From: a virus
IMG/VR virus record: IMGVR_UViG_3300035670_000106
Location: 26,096-90,095 of that record
Length of the DNA: 64,000 nucleotides
Direction: 5' to 3' (one strand)
Within the stretch, counting starts at the first letter, position 1; every line of letters begins with the position of its first letter. The translations under genes were made by a program, and so were the position numbers. Below, piece after piece: positions 1-13,000 of the stretch. The notes beneath the pieces are model-generated. The model was given only the letters and a program-made list of their open reading frames with translations. It had not been told where the DNA came from and did no database searches.

Positions 1-3000
1 AGAAGTGCTAAGTTTTTATCTGTAGCTTTAACAGCCTCAGGCATATCGTCAAAGTTAGCAGCTGAGGAACAGCCTGTAGATGCAGTTGTAGCTCTTGGCA
101 TTATTTCTGCAGTAAATTCTGATACCTCTTTTATTTTAGATATATCAGAGGATCAAGCAAACTTTTTAGGTACTTATGGGGCTTCTGGGTCCAACTCTAC
201 TTTAATAAATCAGATTGTATCAACTAATAAAATAGAAACAGTTATAGATGAGCCCGTAGATAGTATAGTAATAGATATTTTATTCCCTCAAGGGTGTAGA
301 AAGATTATAACAGAAGGCAAGGCCGCGGGGAGTATTCGTGAAGCTAATCCTAGTCATATGATTCTATTTAAGAAACTAGATAGGGAAACTGGAGAGGAAA
401 TAGACGATGAATGGTTATCTTCCCCATCCTCAATTTTAAACTATATTAATCTATCCTCTAATTCTTTAACATTATCAACTCCTACTAGTATAGTGAGTAA
501 GTTTTCCATTAATCAATATGACGGATATAGCCCATTTAGTCTTAATCCTTGGGGGAGCGTATATTTAAGACCTTGGTATTATGATACTAGTAATATATTT
601 AATTATGCTGTAGTGTACTTAGAAGAAAATAGTACTACGTATAATGTAGTGTATTCTAGTGTTACAACAGATCCTTTAGGAGAAACTAAACCATTACAGT
701 CGGATAATGTTTTAGGTGCTTGGTACTACATTACTGATACCAGGGGAGACTATACGTATGTTACATACTATGGTGATAATAATGATAATAATTATGCTTA
801 TTACTATAACAGAGAGGAGGTAGGGTATGCTAGAAACTTTAAGTCTCTAACACTTGCTAAAGCAGAGGCAGAGAACTTAGGGAAAATTGTAGCTATATAC
901 AAACTACAAGGTAATAGTGTAATATCGGAAGTATATGATAACTTGTCAGAAAATTATGAAAGTCTAACTTCTGCTACTTATGTACAAAGTAGTGGTATAG
1001 TAACTTTAACTGTAAGTACTAACAAGCCTGTGTTAGAAGGTAGTATATTATATCTAGAATTTAATACATCAGATGCTAATAGGCCTGCTAACGGATACTA
1101 TAGAGTAGATGAGATAACCAGCTACAGTACCTCTGAAGTAGTATGCAAGTTAAAATCTACAAACAATAATACCTCTTCCGGCTCAGTAGATTTAATAAAA
1201 GCCTTAAAGTTATCGCAAAGTATACTTACTGTAGTTGACTCATCTTATTCTCCTCTTCTAACAAAAATATCTGGTACTACAGTTACTTTTGATAAGGGAT
1301 ACAAGGTATACGCACCAAGATTTAGTAGTGAAAAAATAGGGGGTAGTACTTCAGGTTTTTATAGGTATAAGGACGCTTTCAATGTAACATATACGAGAGT
1401 AACTAGCAGACTTTTTAAGTATAAAGTACTAATATTTAGAACTTCTGAACCTACTCATGATTATACATCAACCTATAAGTATCAAAACCTCTCTAAAAGT
1501 ATTATTCAAACTATTACTGGCATAAAAAGTAATGATGCTATTTCTTATGAAAATATAAGAAATAGAGATAATGAAAAAGTGCCGCTAGCATTAACAAGTG
1601 TTAAAGTCCGTGCGACCTCTCAAATTAGTGGCAGTACTGGAGCCCTGACAGGAGTAGCCCATTCTATAGTACCTGACTACGTAGGTATAAATAATATTAC
1701 ACTAACCTCTAATGGTACGACTTTATCTATAAAGTTTACTAATCCTATAATGTTATCTCAAGCTTATAAGTATAAGTATAGTAAGGGCTTCCAGTACTTA
1801 TTATTTAAGAATTTGAGTGCCTCTAGTGGGTATGCAGTACTTAATAATACTCTACTAAAAATAAACAGTTTTAACTATAGTACAAATAGTATTGAACTGT
1901 TAAGTACAGTAAACGCCCCAGACCATGTACTTAGTCAGCCAGAAAGCAACTTAATATTTACCTCATCTACAGAGTACGGAGAGCTTGATGTACCTCAAGC
2001 TAGTTTTGAAGTACTCAGCGATAATGAGAAATATTTAATATTAAAGGCAACAAATAGACTACCCCTTACTTCAGGAGTAACGTATATACTACAAGGAGGT
2101 GGGCTAGTATTTAATGGAGTACCTGCTAGTAACTATAAGTTTATTTACAGATATTCAAGTTTAATACGTCCTTATGCTAAATATAGCGGTATTGACCCAT
2201 CTTTATACAACTATGGGGCGTACTACGCTCATATGTTGGAGCCATTTAATTATACTTTTTTCACAGGGCTGACTAATCCTATATACCATGCTAGTATAAA
2301 TACTACAAGTAACCCTGCTAGATTATTAGGATTACCAACTACAAATTATACAGATATACTAGATACAGGAGCATTATGGGTATATAATACTACAAGTAAC
2401 CCAGCTAGCTTATTTAGAGCAGTATTGCAACATAATGGAAATGCTAAGAAAATACCTACAAGTAGTATTGATCTTGATAACTTAGCTTATTGGCACACTT
2501 TCTGTGAAAAGAACGGATATACATATAACGCGCTTCATGGTGGTAGTGCAAATTCTGTAGATAGCGTACTGAGAGATATAGCTGCAGCAGGTAGAGCAAG
2601 CCCCACACTAGTAAACGGTAAGTGGGGCGTAGTTATTGATGAGCCAAGAGACATAGTTGTACAACATTTTACTCCTTATAACTCTTGGGGCTTTGAGGCT
2701 ACAAAAAGTATATCGAAGATACCTAATGCCTTCAGAGTTCCTTTCTATAATGAAGCTAAAGATTGGGCAGAAGACGAAGTTCTAGTGTATAATACAGGAT
2801 ATACAGAGGGAAGATCAGTATATGAATCAAGTATAAGTGCTAGAGTAGTATCTACTAGTAGTATTGGTACATTATCTGGTCAAAAAACTATAGATGGAGT
2901 TACTGTTAATACAAATGATATAGTACTAGTAGCAGGGCAGTCTAATAGCTTATCAAAAGGGCATCCAGAGAATGGCCTATGGGTAGTTAATACCTCAGGA

Positions 3001-6000
3001 AGCTGGACCAGGCATACCAGCTTTAGTACTGCCTTTACTTTTACAGCAAATCTTGTTATAAAAGTATTAGAAGGTACTGAATATTCAAGTACCAAATGGT
3101 TATCTGAAAAAACTCCTATAGCTTTAGGATATGATAATATATCTTTTGTACCTTATATCGGCCCTGCTACCTTATACGAGACAATAAATCTACCTGGTGT
3201 TACTAACTATGCCCAAGTAAAAAATCTTGCGAAGTTCCACTTAGCACAGCTAAGACTAAGACCAGAAATATACACATTAAACGTAGATATGGAACATATA
3301 GTTTGTACTAGGGGGGATTTAGTAAAGGTAACTCACGATGTACCTCTATGGGGTACAGGGTCAGGTAGAATAACTTCCGTTTCTTATGACGGTACTAGTC
3401 TAACTACTATAAGTATTAGTGACTATATACCTTTAAAAGCTAACACTACTTACAGAATTATTGTACGTAGTAGTGATACCATACTTCAACCCTCGGTAAA
3501 TGACAGTACACAAGTATACACCTGTATAAATAAAGTGTCAGACGGATTCTATAATACTTTAAGTATTGCAGGAGATAAGACGCTAGATACAGTAGTTGGA
3601 GATCCTTTAGCTTTAATACTAAAAGAGGATAATCTTTTTGTGTTAGGAGAAGTGGGGCAGGAATCCGCTGAGTGCCTGGTACAAAGTATAGAGCCTTTAG
3701 ATAATCTTTCAGCAAAAATAACTTTAGTTGACTATTCTCCAGAAATATATGATCTTATAAACTCAGATGAGCCAATATTAGACTATGTATCTAATATTAG
3801 TGATCCGGTAATACTAAAACCTGCCACTGTCAGATTTAAACCTAATGTAGTAAATGTATTTTCCGATGAATCGGTAATGTCAGTAGTTAGTAAAGGTAGG
3901 TATAAGTACGGTATAAAATTAACTTTTAAAAATATTAGTACTAAAGAAAATATGAAGGACCTTAAGTTTATAGAATGCTCACTAAGACCTTCTACAAGTA
4001 AGAATTCAAGAAGCGATAAGTGGTTATATAATAAGATTATTAAAATAGAAGATGCTACAGTTTTATTTGATGAGGATATTGATGAAAATGCCTGGTACGA
4101 CTTTAGAGCAAGGTACATATCTGCTCTTGGAGTAACTGGTGAATGGACAGACGCTAGAAATTATGTGGGCAAAGATAGATTTAACTACTATTACAGCACC
4201 TATAATACTGCAGTAGTTACTGAGTACTCTAATTACATTGATACAGACATAGTTAAGCTATTAAAACCTATGAAATTTCAAATTCAAGGTAGGATTAATC
4301 CTCCAAAAAATATAAGTGGAGCTCAAGCTTCTTACATAGATAGTAGAGTTAATATAGATTGGGCGGATAATGAAGAACCAGACCTAGGCAGGTATGAGGT
4401 ACGATTGGCAGACTCAAATTGGGGTGTGCTAGTTGATCCTAATAACTTAACAAAACGTCACCCAGACCTTGTATACAAGGGGCCTAATAGCGAATGTTTC
4501 TATCCTCTACCAAAACTAGATGTCGGAGTACAGAGTACTACTAATAATTTCTACTTAAAAGCCGTAGATACTGCGGGGCATTTTTCTACGGATCCAATAC
4601 TGCTGTCAGTACCTTACCAAAGGCCGCCAGCCGTAGCTGGAATTGTAACAGATGTTAAGTCTACTACAATTCCTTTAGATGAGGGGAGTACGGTAGAAGT
4701 AAATGCAACGGTATCCTGGAGCCCCGTAGCTCCAGTAAATGGGATGATAATAGCAGGGTATGAAATAAGGACTGCTGCTACAGTACCTACTGAACCTCCT
4801 CCTCTGAGTTCTTTTGGAAGTTCAAGTACTATAGATGGTAGTGCTTTAATCTACAGAGGTAGTGTAACTACTACTACTATTCCAATTGACCCATCCATAA
4901 CTAATACATACTATATTAGAGCGTATGACCTAAAAGGCAACTACTCTTGGACTAACTCTACTATTACAATTGATGCTAGACCAGCTTTAGCTGCGCCTTC
5001 AAGTGTTGCCGGAAAATTAATATTGAGTGCAGGCCAACTAGAGATAGATTGGACTACTACAATGCCAAGAAGGACAAAAGAATTTGAGGTAAGAACTACT
5101 AATTCTAATTGGTGGACAAGTAATACTAATTTAGTGTACCGCGGATCTAATTCTATCTGTAAAACATCAGAGCTACTTAGCCTTACTAGTACTCCTAAGA
5201 CCTACTATCTAAGAGCTAGAGACTCCTTTGGTATAGAGTCTGCAGTAACAACTTATACCCATGCTATGACAGATTTAGTGGCACCATCAGGTGTAATAGG
5301 TACCCCCGATAGTACTACAGGAGAATTGATAATAGACTGGACTACCACAATGCCTGGAAGAACCATCAACTATGAGGTTAGAACGGATCAGAATTGGGGA
5401 GTACAAAGTACTCACTTAATATATAATGGTAGTGCCTCTATTTGCAGAACTTCTAGGCTACTAAAGAATGGTAATCCTACAAAAACCTACTATTTAAGAG
5501 CAACAGACGTTTTCGGGCAAATTTCTAGCGTAACTACATTTAATTACTCCTATGCGTATCCAAGCGTTTTAGATGACGTAGTACATCACTTTAACGATAA
5601 ATCAGACACTCAAGACTCTATTACTGTAGATTGGCCAGAATCAGATCCACCATTTGGACTAAAAGACTATAAGATTAGTTACCCAGCAGAAGTATTAACA
5701 CTTACTAGTATTTCTAGAGATGCTAGCGGTACAATCTATGGTACTTTTGCCTCTACACCCATGAATCTAATCAAAGGTAAAGTAGTAACTATCTCAGGAG
5801 CAGCTAATTCTGCACTTAATGGAGATGCTACAATTATTTCTAGAAATATGACTACTAATACTTTTACTGCATATCAAGGAGGTGGAACTATATCAGTTTT
5901 AACAGGTACTAATGTAGGGCAAGTAGTCTATACTATAACTAAATTTATAGCTACAAGTAGTCACGAATTCCCCTTTAACTGGACAGCTACCAAAACTATT

Positions 6001-6978
6001 AGTGTACAAGTACGCGATAATAACAATGAATTATCTCCTGTGTACAACCATGATATTCCATATATTAAGGTAGGGCAAGTTCCTCAACCTACTCTAACTA
6101 TATTATCTACTACAGGTAGAATATTTGATGGTACTTATACACATGCTAACACTTCTAATCAGATAGTAATATCTACCACTTCTGGCGAAGAGCATAAATT
6201 TAATGTTGGCAATATAGCTATTATAGATTTTCTTACAGGAAATGTATCTACTAATTCGGCATATGATGATAAGTACACCGTAGTATCGAAAACCTCTAGT
6301 ACTTTAACTATTGAGTCTAGTAGTTTTACTGCATTAGGAGCGTCATCCGGGTCTGTAAAAGTCACAGCAGCTAATGCAACTCAGAATCTTATATTAGATT
6401 GGAAGAAGCCTACTAAAGGTAGTCTGCCTATTGCGGGTTATGAGGTTCGTACAGTTAATGCCAATTGGGGCACCATGGATGATACTGTAGCTTGGTATGG
6501 AAGAAATAGCCAAGTAACTCTATCAGACATAAGGGCCGGAACTCCTATGACCTGGTATATTAAAGCATTTGATACAGATTTTGTGTATAGTGATACTGCC
6601 CGAGTTGTAACTCATGATATTGTTAAACCCAATAATATCACTAGTGCTACTATGAAGCGGGTAGGTAATAATCTAGTTATTACTATAAATGCGAATCAGC
6701 CTCCTGATTTTTCTGTGTACAGACTTATTATTGGTAAAACTAATGATGGTGTACCTGTATCAGGAGATTTCTGGGATGACGATCTAGCCGTAGCACAGTG
6801 CCTAAGTCTTGACTCAAAAACAAACATAGTTACAATATCTCTAAATAGATTCAGTAAGCAAAATACAGGAACAAGAATATACTCCACGTATAGATGTGGT
6901 ATAAAAATAGTAGATAAAGGAGGTAATGAATCTCCATTGGCTAAATATTGTAGTTATACCTATAATCAGCCTTCATAA
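1..6978 (+). CDS. Tail-tip / central fibre protein, gpJ family (5' partial)
   Basis: The reading frame is open from the first base of the window, so the gene starts upstream and 2325 residues are visible. An ATG at 358 is internal, not the start. Residues about 840-935 carry the gpJ-type region, including an FRVPFYNEAKDW-like segment. In lambda-like phages gpJ closes the tail tip and contacts the receptor. The C-terminal 900 residues hold fibronectin-III-like repeats with recurring IDW, YEVRT and TYYLRA motifs. A terminator follows. The family is confident; receptor choice cannot be inferred. Confidence 0.85.
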   Translation, partial: RSAKFLSVALTASGISSKLAAEEQPVDAVVALGIISAVNSDTSFILDISEDQANFLGTYGASGSNSTLINQIVSTNKIETVIDEPVDSIVIDILFPQGCRKIITEGKAAGSIREANPSHMILFKKLDRETGEEIDDEWLSSPSSILNYINLSSNSLTLSTPTSIVSKFSINQYDGYSPFSLNPWGSVYLRPWYYDTSNIFNYAVVYLEENSTTYNVVYSSVTTDPLGETKPLQSDNVLGAWYYITDTRGDYTYVTYYGDNNDNNYAYYYNREEVGYARNFKSLTLAKAEAENLGKIVAIYKLQGNSVISEVYDNLSENYESLTSATYVQSSGIVTLTVSTNKPVLEGSILYLEFNTSDANRPANGYYRVDEITSYSTSEVVCKLKSTNNNTSSGSVDLIKALKLSQSILTVVDSSYSPLLTKISGTTVTFDKGYKVYAPRFSSEKIGGSTSGFYRYKDAFNVTYTRVTSRLFKYKVLIFRTSEPTHDYTSTYKYQNLSKSIIQTITGIKSNDAISYENIRNRDNEKVPLALTSVKVRATSQISGSTGALTGVAHSIVPDYVGINNITLTSNGTTLSIKFTNPIMLSQAYKYKYSKGFQYLLFKNLSASSGYAVLNNTLLKINSFNYSTNSIELLSTVNAPDHVLSQPESNLIFTSSTEYGELDVPQASFEVLSDNEKYLILKATNRLPLTSGVTYILQGGGLVFNGVPASNYKFIYRYSSLIRPYAKYSGIDPSLYNYGAYYAHMLEPFNYTFFTGLTNPIYHASINTTSNPARLLGLPTTNYTDILDTGALWVYNTTSNPASLFRAVLQHNGNAKKIPTSSIDLDNLAYWHTFCEKNGYTYNALHGGSANSVDSVLRDIAAAGRASPTLVNGKWGVVIDEPRDIVVQHFTPYNSWGFEATKSISKIPNAFRVPFYNEAKDWAEDEVLVYNTGYTEGRSVYESSISARVVSTSSIGTLSGQKTIDGVTVNTNDIVLVAGQSNSLSKGHPENGLWVVNTSGSWTRHTSFSTAFTFTANLVIKVLEGTEYSSTKWLSEKTPIALGYDNISFVPYIGPATLYETINLPGVTNYAQVKNLAKFHLAQLRLRPEIYTLNVDMEHIVCTRGDLVKVTHDVPLWGTGSGRITSVSYDGTSLTTISISDYIPLKANTTYRIIVRSSDTILQPSVNDSTQVYTCINKVSDGFYNTLSIAGDKTLDTVVGDPLALILKEDNLFVLGEVGQESAECLVQSIEPLDNLSAKITLVDYSPEIYDLINSDEPILDYVSNISDPVILKPATVRFKPNVVNVFSDESVMSVVSKGRYKYGIKLTFKNISTKENMKDLKFIECSLRPSTSKNSRSDKWLYNKIIKIEDATVLFDEDIDENAWYDFRARYISALGVTGEWTDARNYVGKDRFNYYYSTYNTAVVTEYSNYIDTDIVKLLKPMKFQIQGRINPPKNISGAQASYIDSRVNIDWADNEEPDLGRYEVRLADSNWGVLVDPNNLTKRHPDLVYKGPNSECFYPLPKLDVGVQSTTNNFYLKAVDTAGHFSTDPILLSVPYQRPPAVAGIVTDVKSTTIPLDEGSTVEVNATVSWSPVAPVNGMIIAGYEIRTAATVPTEPPPLSSFGSSSTIDGSALIYRGSVTTTTIPIDPSITNTYYIRAYDLKGNYSWTNSTITIDARPALAAPSSVAGKLILSAGQLEIDWTTTMPRRTKEFEVRTTNSNWWTSNTNLVYRGSNSICKTSELLSLTSTPKTYYLRARDSFGIESAVTTYTHAMTDLVAPSGVIGTPDSTTGELIIDWTTTMPGRTINYEVRTDQNWGVQSTHLIYNGSASICRTSRLLKNGNPTKTYYLRATDVFGQISSVTTFNYSYAYPSVLDDVVHHFNDKSDTQDSITVDWPESDPPFGLKDYKISYPAEVLTLTSISRDASGTIYGTFASTPMNLIKGKVVTISGAANSALNGDATIISRNMTTNTFTAYQGGGTISVLTGTNVGQVVYTITKFIATSSHEFPFNWTATKTISVQVRDNNNELSPVYNHDIPYIKVGQVPQPTLTILSTTGRIFDGTYTHANTSNQIVISTTSGEEHKFNVGNIAIIDFLTGNVSTNSAYDDKYTVVSKTSSTLTIESSSFTALGASSGSVKVTAANATQNLILDWKKPTKGSLPIAGYEVRTVNANWGTMDDTVAWYGRNSQVTLSDIRAGTPMTWYIKAFDTDFVYSDTARVVTHDIVKPNNITSATMKRVGNNLVITINANQPPDFSVYRLIIGKTNDGVPVSGDFWDDDLAVAQCLSLDSKTNIVTISLNRFSKQNTGTRIYSTYRCGIKIVDKGGNESPLAKYCSYTYNQPS
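5044..5529 (+). repeat. Tandem FnIII-like repeats inside the gpJ-type gene
   Basis: Two neighbouring units of about 200 bp, spaced 288 bp apart (from 5044 and 5332), encode near-identical segments beginning IDWTTTMP and ending TYYLRA. Similarity is visible in both DNA and protein, which suggests duplication or exchange within the gene. More diverged copies lie upstream near 4340-4590 and downstream near 6390-6580. Confidence 0.7.
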
Positions 6979-6988
6979 TATTAACACA

Positions 6989-7016
6989 CCAGGATGCCTT
7001 AGCATCCTGGTATTTT
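6989..7016 (+). terminator. Rho-independent terminator after the gpJ-type gene
   Basis: A perfect 9-bp stem (CCAGGATGC / GCATCCTGG) with a 4-nt loop is followed by TATTTTA. It lies in the 51-bp gap before the fibre gene, so tail-tip and fibre transcription are probably partly uncoupled. Confidence 0.85.
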
Positions 7017-7029
7017 ATAGAGAGAAAAT

Positions 7030-10000
7030 ATGGCAGCAACACTATCAACACTTCCAGGAGGTTTTAGAATTGTAGTAGCTATACCTCAAGAGTCTGGAGA
7101 AGCTCGTGATGATATTTATGGTATAAAGGTATGGTTTGGTACTAATAATACTTTTGATCCTCTTAGTACAGATACACCAGGTCCAACCACTACTGGTATT
7201 TTAGGATATGACGGCACAGATTTTTATTCTGATATATATACTGGTAGCACATATATTGGTACCCCACTGTATGTAAAGTATGTCTTCATAAATAGAGCTG
7301 ACTATGCTTATGAGTCTTCAGATATAATTTTAGCAAGTGGAACAGTAACTCCAGAGCCTTCTAATTTAACAGGGTCCTTAACTACTCCAGCCAGTTTAGT
7401 ACAAACAGATTCTTCTGGTAATGGGGGTGTATATACTAATTCTGGCGGTATTTTCAAGGTGTTTGAAGGTACTGTAGACAAGACAGGAAACGGCCCAGTT
7501 TACAGCGTTCAAAGTACTAGTACTGGATTAACTGTAAGTATAGGTACGGTAACAGGTGCCTATACAATTACAGGTCTTAGTGTAGATAGTGGAGTAGCTA
7601 CACTTCGAGCTGCCTATAGAGGTATTAATATAGATCTTAATTACTCTATAGCCAAAGCTAAAACTGGTATTCAGGGAGCTAGCGGGGCTGGTGGTATTAC
7701 TGTAATTCTAAGTAATGAAAGCCACTCCGTACCTTCTGCTAGTGATGGGAGTTCTCCTGTTTTAACAGGCTCTGGCACTACAGTTAAAGTATTTGAGGGA
7801 GGCACAGAATTAACTTATGTTGGTACCGCCTTTGGTACAGCAAGTACTTCTGGTACCTGGAACTTCAATACAATCGTAGGTACTAATGTAACAGTAGGTT
7901 CTATAACTGATAGTGGTACTCACTGTACTATAGGAGATATTACGGGCTTTACGCAGGATACAGGGTACATAACTTATACTATTAATGGTAAACTAGCAAA
8001 TGGTGTAGCTTTCTCAAATGTGCAGAAAATACAGTCTTTTAGCAAGTCTAAGACCGGAAGCATAGGGCCTCAAGGGTCTTTAGGACCTACAGTTTCCCTA
8101 TCTTACAGTAGGGATCCAGTATTTGCATACACTGATAATACTGCTACAGGCGACACAAGTAATGTTATCTTAACTGCTACTTGTAATGCTATGTCCGGTC
8201 AGACTTACTTATGGTACAAAGATGGCGTTTCTACAGGTACAGCTACTTCAACCTACACTGTAACTTCAGCGGTTTTCTCTACAAGTGTACGTAGCGCTGT
8301 TTATAAATGTGTAGTCACTTATAATGCTCAAACATATACAGATAGTGTAACAGTTTTTAGGTCAGATAGGTCTACAGCTGAAGCTAATGCTACAGTAGGA
8401 GCTACCTGGGGTACTAATATTACCAGCCAGCCAGCTAATAGTGAGTTATATAATAGTCAAATAAACGTAGATTCTGGAGTAATTACTTTCTACTATAATA
8501 CTGCGCAAGGTTCAGCCCCTACTACACCAGTAATAGGTGCAGGAGCGTACAATTTTAGTACAAAAACTATTACAGCACCTGCTAGTTGGAGTATAACACC
8601 ACCAACAACTGGTACAGGAAAAGTATGGACTACTACTACTATTTTTAAAGGAACAGGACATACTGCTACTGCAGATGATGGTACTAACACATTTACAACT
8701 CCTTTATCTGCTTATGATCTTAATGCTACCCTAGGTGCGCCAAGTGGAACCTACGTAGGTTCCACTTTGGCGCAAGATGTAGAAACTTACTCGTCTACAG
8801 CGTATTCAGGAACTACTAATTATAGAACAACCGGATCTCCTACTAACTCAGTAACTTTATCTGGTAGTACTGCAATAACAGCTACTGCAGATGGTAATGC
8901 TCTACTAAGTATTGATTATACGTATTCTCAAGGAGCTAAGACCGCTGATGGTTTATGGATTTATTATTCTTCAGATTCTTCAGTTACAGTAGCAGATCCA
9001 GTTTTAACAGTAAACCCTACTAGCGGCACAGTAAGAGTAGGAGTACTTCCGGGCCAAAGCTATTATGTAGGTGCTCAAGCATTTAGACGTACCGAAAATG
9101 GTAATGAAGCTACTGCTATGGTTACTGCAGGCCCTATAGCCTCTGTATCTAGTAACTATACTGGCAGTTTAAATGGTACTGTAGCTAGTACTGTAGTTAC
9201 TAATGCTTCTAATGGTGCTACAGCTTACTCAGGAACTACTAATTATAGAACTGCAGGTACAGCTACTAACCAGCCTGCTATAACAGGTGTTACCACAAAT
9301 GCTACAGCAGATGGTAATGTTATAGCTAATATTGCATATACATATACTCAAGGAACACTACCAGCAGACAGTATTGATATATACTGGGCAGAAGGAACTG
9401 CATCCCCTACTACTACTAGCCCTAGTATTAGTGTTTCTCCAGTATCTGGTAATCTATCTATACCAGTTAAGCCGTCTACTAATTATAGGTTTGGAGCTAG
9501 AACTAATAGAGTACTAGATTCAGGTATTACTTCTAGCAGCATTACGGTATACACTACTACTGTAACAGCAGCTGCTAGTAACTATACTGGCAGTTTAAAT
9601 GGTAATTTAATTAGCGCACACTTAAACAGTAATATTACAGTTGATACTAACGGAATCCTACAAGGTATTGGAACACCTGGTATATCAGTTAATAACACAA
9701 AAGCTTGGTCTTCAATTGATACAGGTGTACTAACCAATGATAAATCTTTATATGTGGGAAGTACTACTACAGGTGTTTTAATTAGTTCTACTACTAATAA
9801 ACCACGAGTAACAGTCTTAGAAAGTAGTACAGTACGTGCTAATTACGGGCAGCTTGATGCAATAACAGTAGGTGGTGGTACAATACCTGCAGGTTATGGA
9901 CTATCAGCATATGACCCTAGTGGTAATTTAGTATTCGATACCAGGCTAAGTGTAGGAATTAGGGGTAATATTAGCACTAATAATTTTGCTTTTGGTACTT

Positions 10001-13000
10001 CAGATGTTCTTCCTAATTATAATACTACAGACTATGGGTCAAATAGTATTGGGCTTGGTACTAATGTTTTAACAGGAGGTAATGTTGCTCGCATAAATTG
10101 TGTAGGTATAGGTTCAACAGTTTTATCTAATTGGACTTCTCCATATTCAGTAGGTATAGGTACAAATGTACTTTCTGGAAATTTTACTGGAACCGGCAAT
10201 GAGAAAAATGTAGCAATAGGTACTAATATACTATCACTTGCTGGAAATGCTTATAATCCACAAAGATCAGTTTTTATTGGCAATGATATATTGTCAGTAG
10301 AATCTGGAGGCTCCCAATATGATAGTATACTAATAGGTTCCAGCTTAGCTAATAGACTAAATACTATACAATCCTCTGTATTAATAGGTAACGATATAGC
10401 TTCCAGTAATTACTGGTTTGCACAAGGTATTAATGATAGCACTATAAACTCCGTAATACTAGGCAAAGGGGCCGCATATGCTATTAGTAACTATAAAAAT
10501 GTCTATAGTACCAAGGGTAACGTAGTAGTAGGAGATTCCGCAGGGTATAACCTATGCTCTACAGGCACTGGTGTATCTGCTACTTATACTAATTCCGCTG
10601 GCAGTACATCGATAACTATAAACAGTACTGCACATGAGGTACCCTTAAGTGCTATAGTTTATATTGATTTCACTGGTACTAACCCCCCTACTAGTGGCTA
10701 CTATACTGTAAGCGCTGTATCCACAAATAGTTTTTCTGTTACTCATGGTTCATCCTTAGGAACAGCGCATACTACTATAGCATGTAACTACTCTAATGAT
10801 AAAATCATAGGAGGATTTAGTACAGGTAGTTATAATGTTTTATTAGGGTATGGGGCAGGGTCTTTTATTACTACTGGATATGGTAATATAGCTATAGGTG
10901 TAGGTACTCTGGGATCTTATCAAACGCCAGATTCTGCTATAAATACACCAGCCTATAGAACTACAGGTAGGGACAATATTGTTATTGGTAATAATGCTGG
11001 TAGGATAGGGGGCAATGGTGCAAGAAACATATTTATTGGGTATTTTGCAGGAAGTAGTTTTACTGGAACAAATTCAGATGTAGTAATAATAGGTGGACAC
11101 ACAGGAGCCAGTTTAGGTAGTAATGATATTGTTATTGCTGATGGGGCTGGTAATAGTAGACTATTTTGGGACCACTCAGCTTCTAAGTGGTTGACTAATA
11201 ATTTAAGTCTTGATTTAGGTTCTGGGAACTTAATAACTTCAGGTACTGTAGATGGTGTAGATATATCTACATTGGAGTCTGCTGTAGCTAAGACTGCTGA
11301 TAGTGAAACAATAACAAATAATTGGTCATTTACTGGTAGTGGCACAACTATAGGGGGTAGTAACTTCGACAATGGTTGGTTGAAAATAGGAAGTAGTACA
11401 ACAGGATGGGCTTTCGACGGTAATGAGTTTTATACAGCAGGAGATTGTATTATTGGCTCATTAGTTGGCAGTACAATGACTTTTAGTAATAGACCTGCTT
11501 TTAATGGTGGAACAACTGGAACGGATTCGCCGTTTACTGTAGATAGTACTTATGTTGTTGCTAATCTAAATGCTGATTTACTAGACGGTAATGATAGTAG
11601 TTATTTTATTGACACATCTGCTACTTCACAGACTAAATCTGGTAATTTAACTGTAGCGGATTTAACTGTATCTGGTGGAAATGTTATATCCAATACTTCC
11701 TCTAGTAAAGTCAAATACTCCGTATATAGCGATGCTTCAACTTATGGAATGGGATTCCAATCAGCAGTAACTTATGGTGGGTTGAATGATTGGGCAGTTA
11801 CTTTCTCAAATAGTAATATCAATGCTAGAGGATTTTGGTGGGGGGACACTACGCATACATTAGCTCAAGGAGCAATGGCCCTTACTACTAATGGATTGCT
11901 CACTGTAGCTGGTGGTATGAGATTAGGATTTGGGGAATCTGACGCAACAGACCCCACAACCGGAAAGTTAGAAGTTAATGGAGATATAACAACTTCTGGT
12001 AGTATTAGTACTTCGGGGCAGTTTATTTCCTCAATATCTACCGGAACTGCTCCCTTATCAGTTGCTTCAACAACACTCGTATCTGATCTAAATGCCGATA
12101 AAGTAGATAATACTGACTTAATAGATTTTTGGACGTCTAGGGAGTATAACTTTGCTGAAGGTGCTTATGTTGGTTTAAATTCTTATTATAATTCGGGATG
12201 GTACACTAGAACTGCACAAGATGGAGCATTTGCTTGGAGGAATGGAGGCGATGGTGTTGGTTTACAATTATTTGTAAATGATGGTCCTGTTTCAGCAAAT
12301 ACAACATTTACTTATAGCGCATATGCTTGGAGAGATGGGGACTTTTTCTCTAATTCCAATAAATTTTGGCACGCTGGTAATGATGGTTCTGGTTCAGGTT
12401 TAGATGCAGACTTATTAGATGGGTATAATTCCTCGCAAGCAAATACTATAAATACAGTTGCAGTTAGAGATGGTTCTGGAGATATTAATTGTAGATTAAT
12501 TCGTCAAGAATACACTGATCAAAGTACCATTTCAGGTGGAATGGTGTTTAGAGTTAATAATTCAACAGATAATTATTTAAGAGTTTGCAATAGCACTTCT
12601 GCAATAAGAACGTACCTTGGGTTAGGATCTTCAGCAACTGTTAATACTGGAACTTCAGGTAATACCATCCCATTACTCGATGGTACCAATACTTGGTCTA
12701 ATAATCAGTCAATTTCAGTATCTTCAGCAGGGTCAGCATTAACTGTAACAAACTCAAATACAGCAGGAACCTCTTTAGTAACTTCAGGTATAACTTTAAT
12801 AGATTCCACACAGTCTGTAGCTTATGCTAGTGATGTATATCCATCCTTACAGGTAAATGATATAAACCAAAGAGCTATAGGTTTAAGTACATGGTCAAAT
12901 AGTGCTAATGGTCCTGTCATATACTTTGCAAAATCTCGTAGTACAACTATAGGAACATTTAACTCTACTACTAATACTATAGCAGCTGGAGATAACTTTG

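Noticed and set aside
358-6978. Tail gene starting at the ATG at 358
   Set aside because: The same frame is open to base 1 with typical coding sequence and no ribosome-binding site is present at 358; the gene simply begins outside the window.
10953-11372. 139-aa and similar antisense ORFs inside the fibre and tail genes
   Set aside because: They lack ribosome-binding sites and arise from the low-complexity Gly/Ser/Thr codons of the sense strand.
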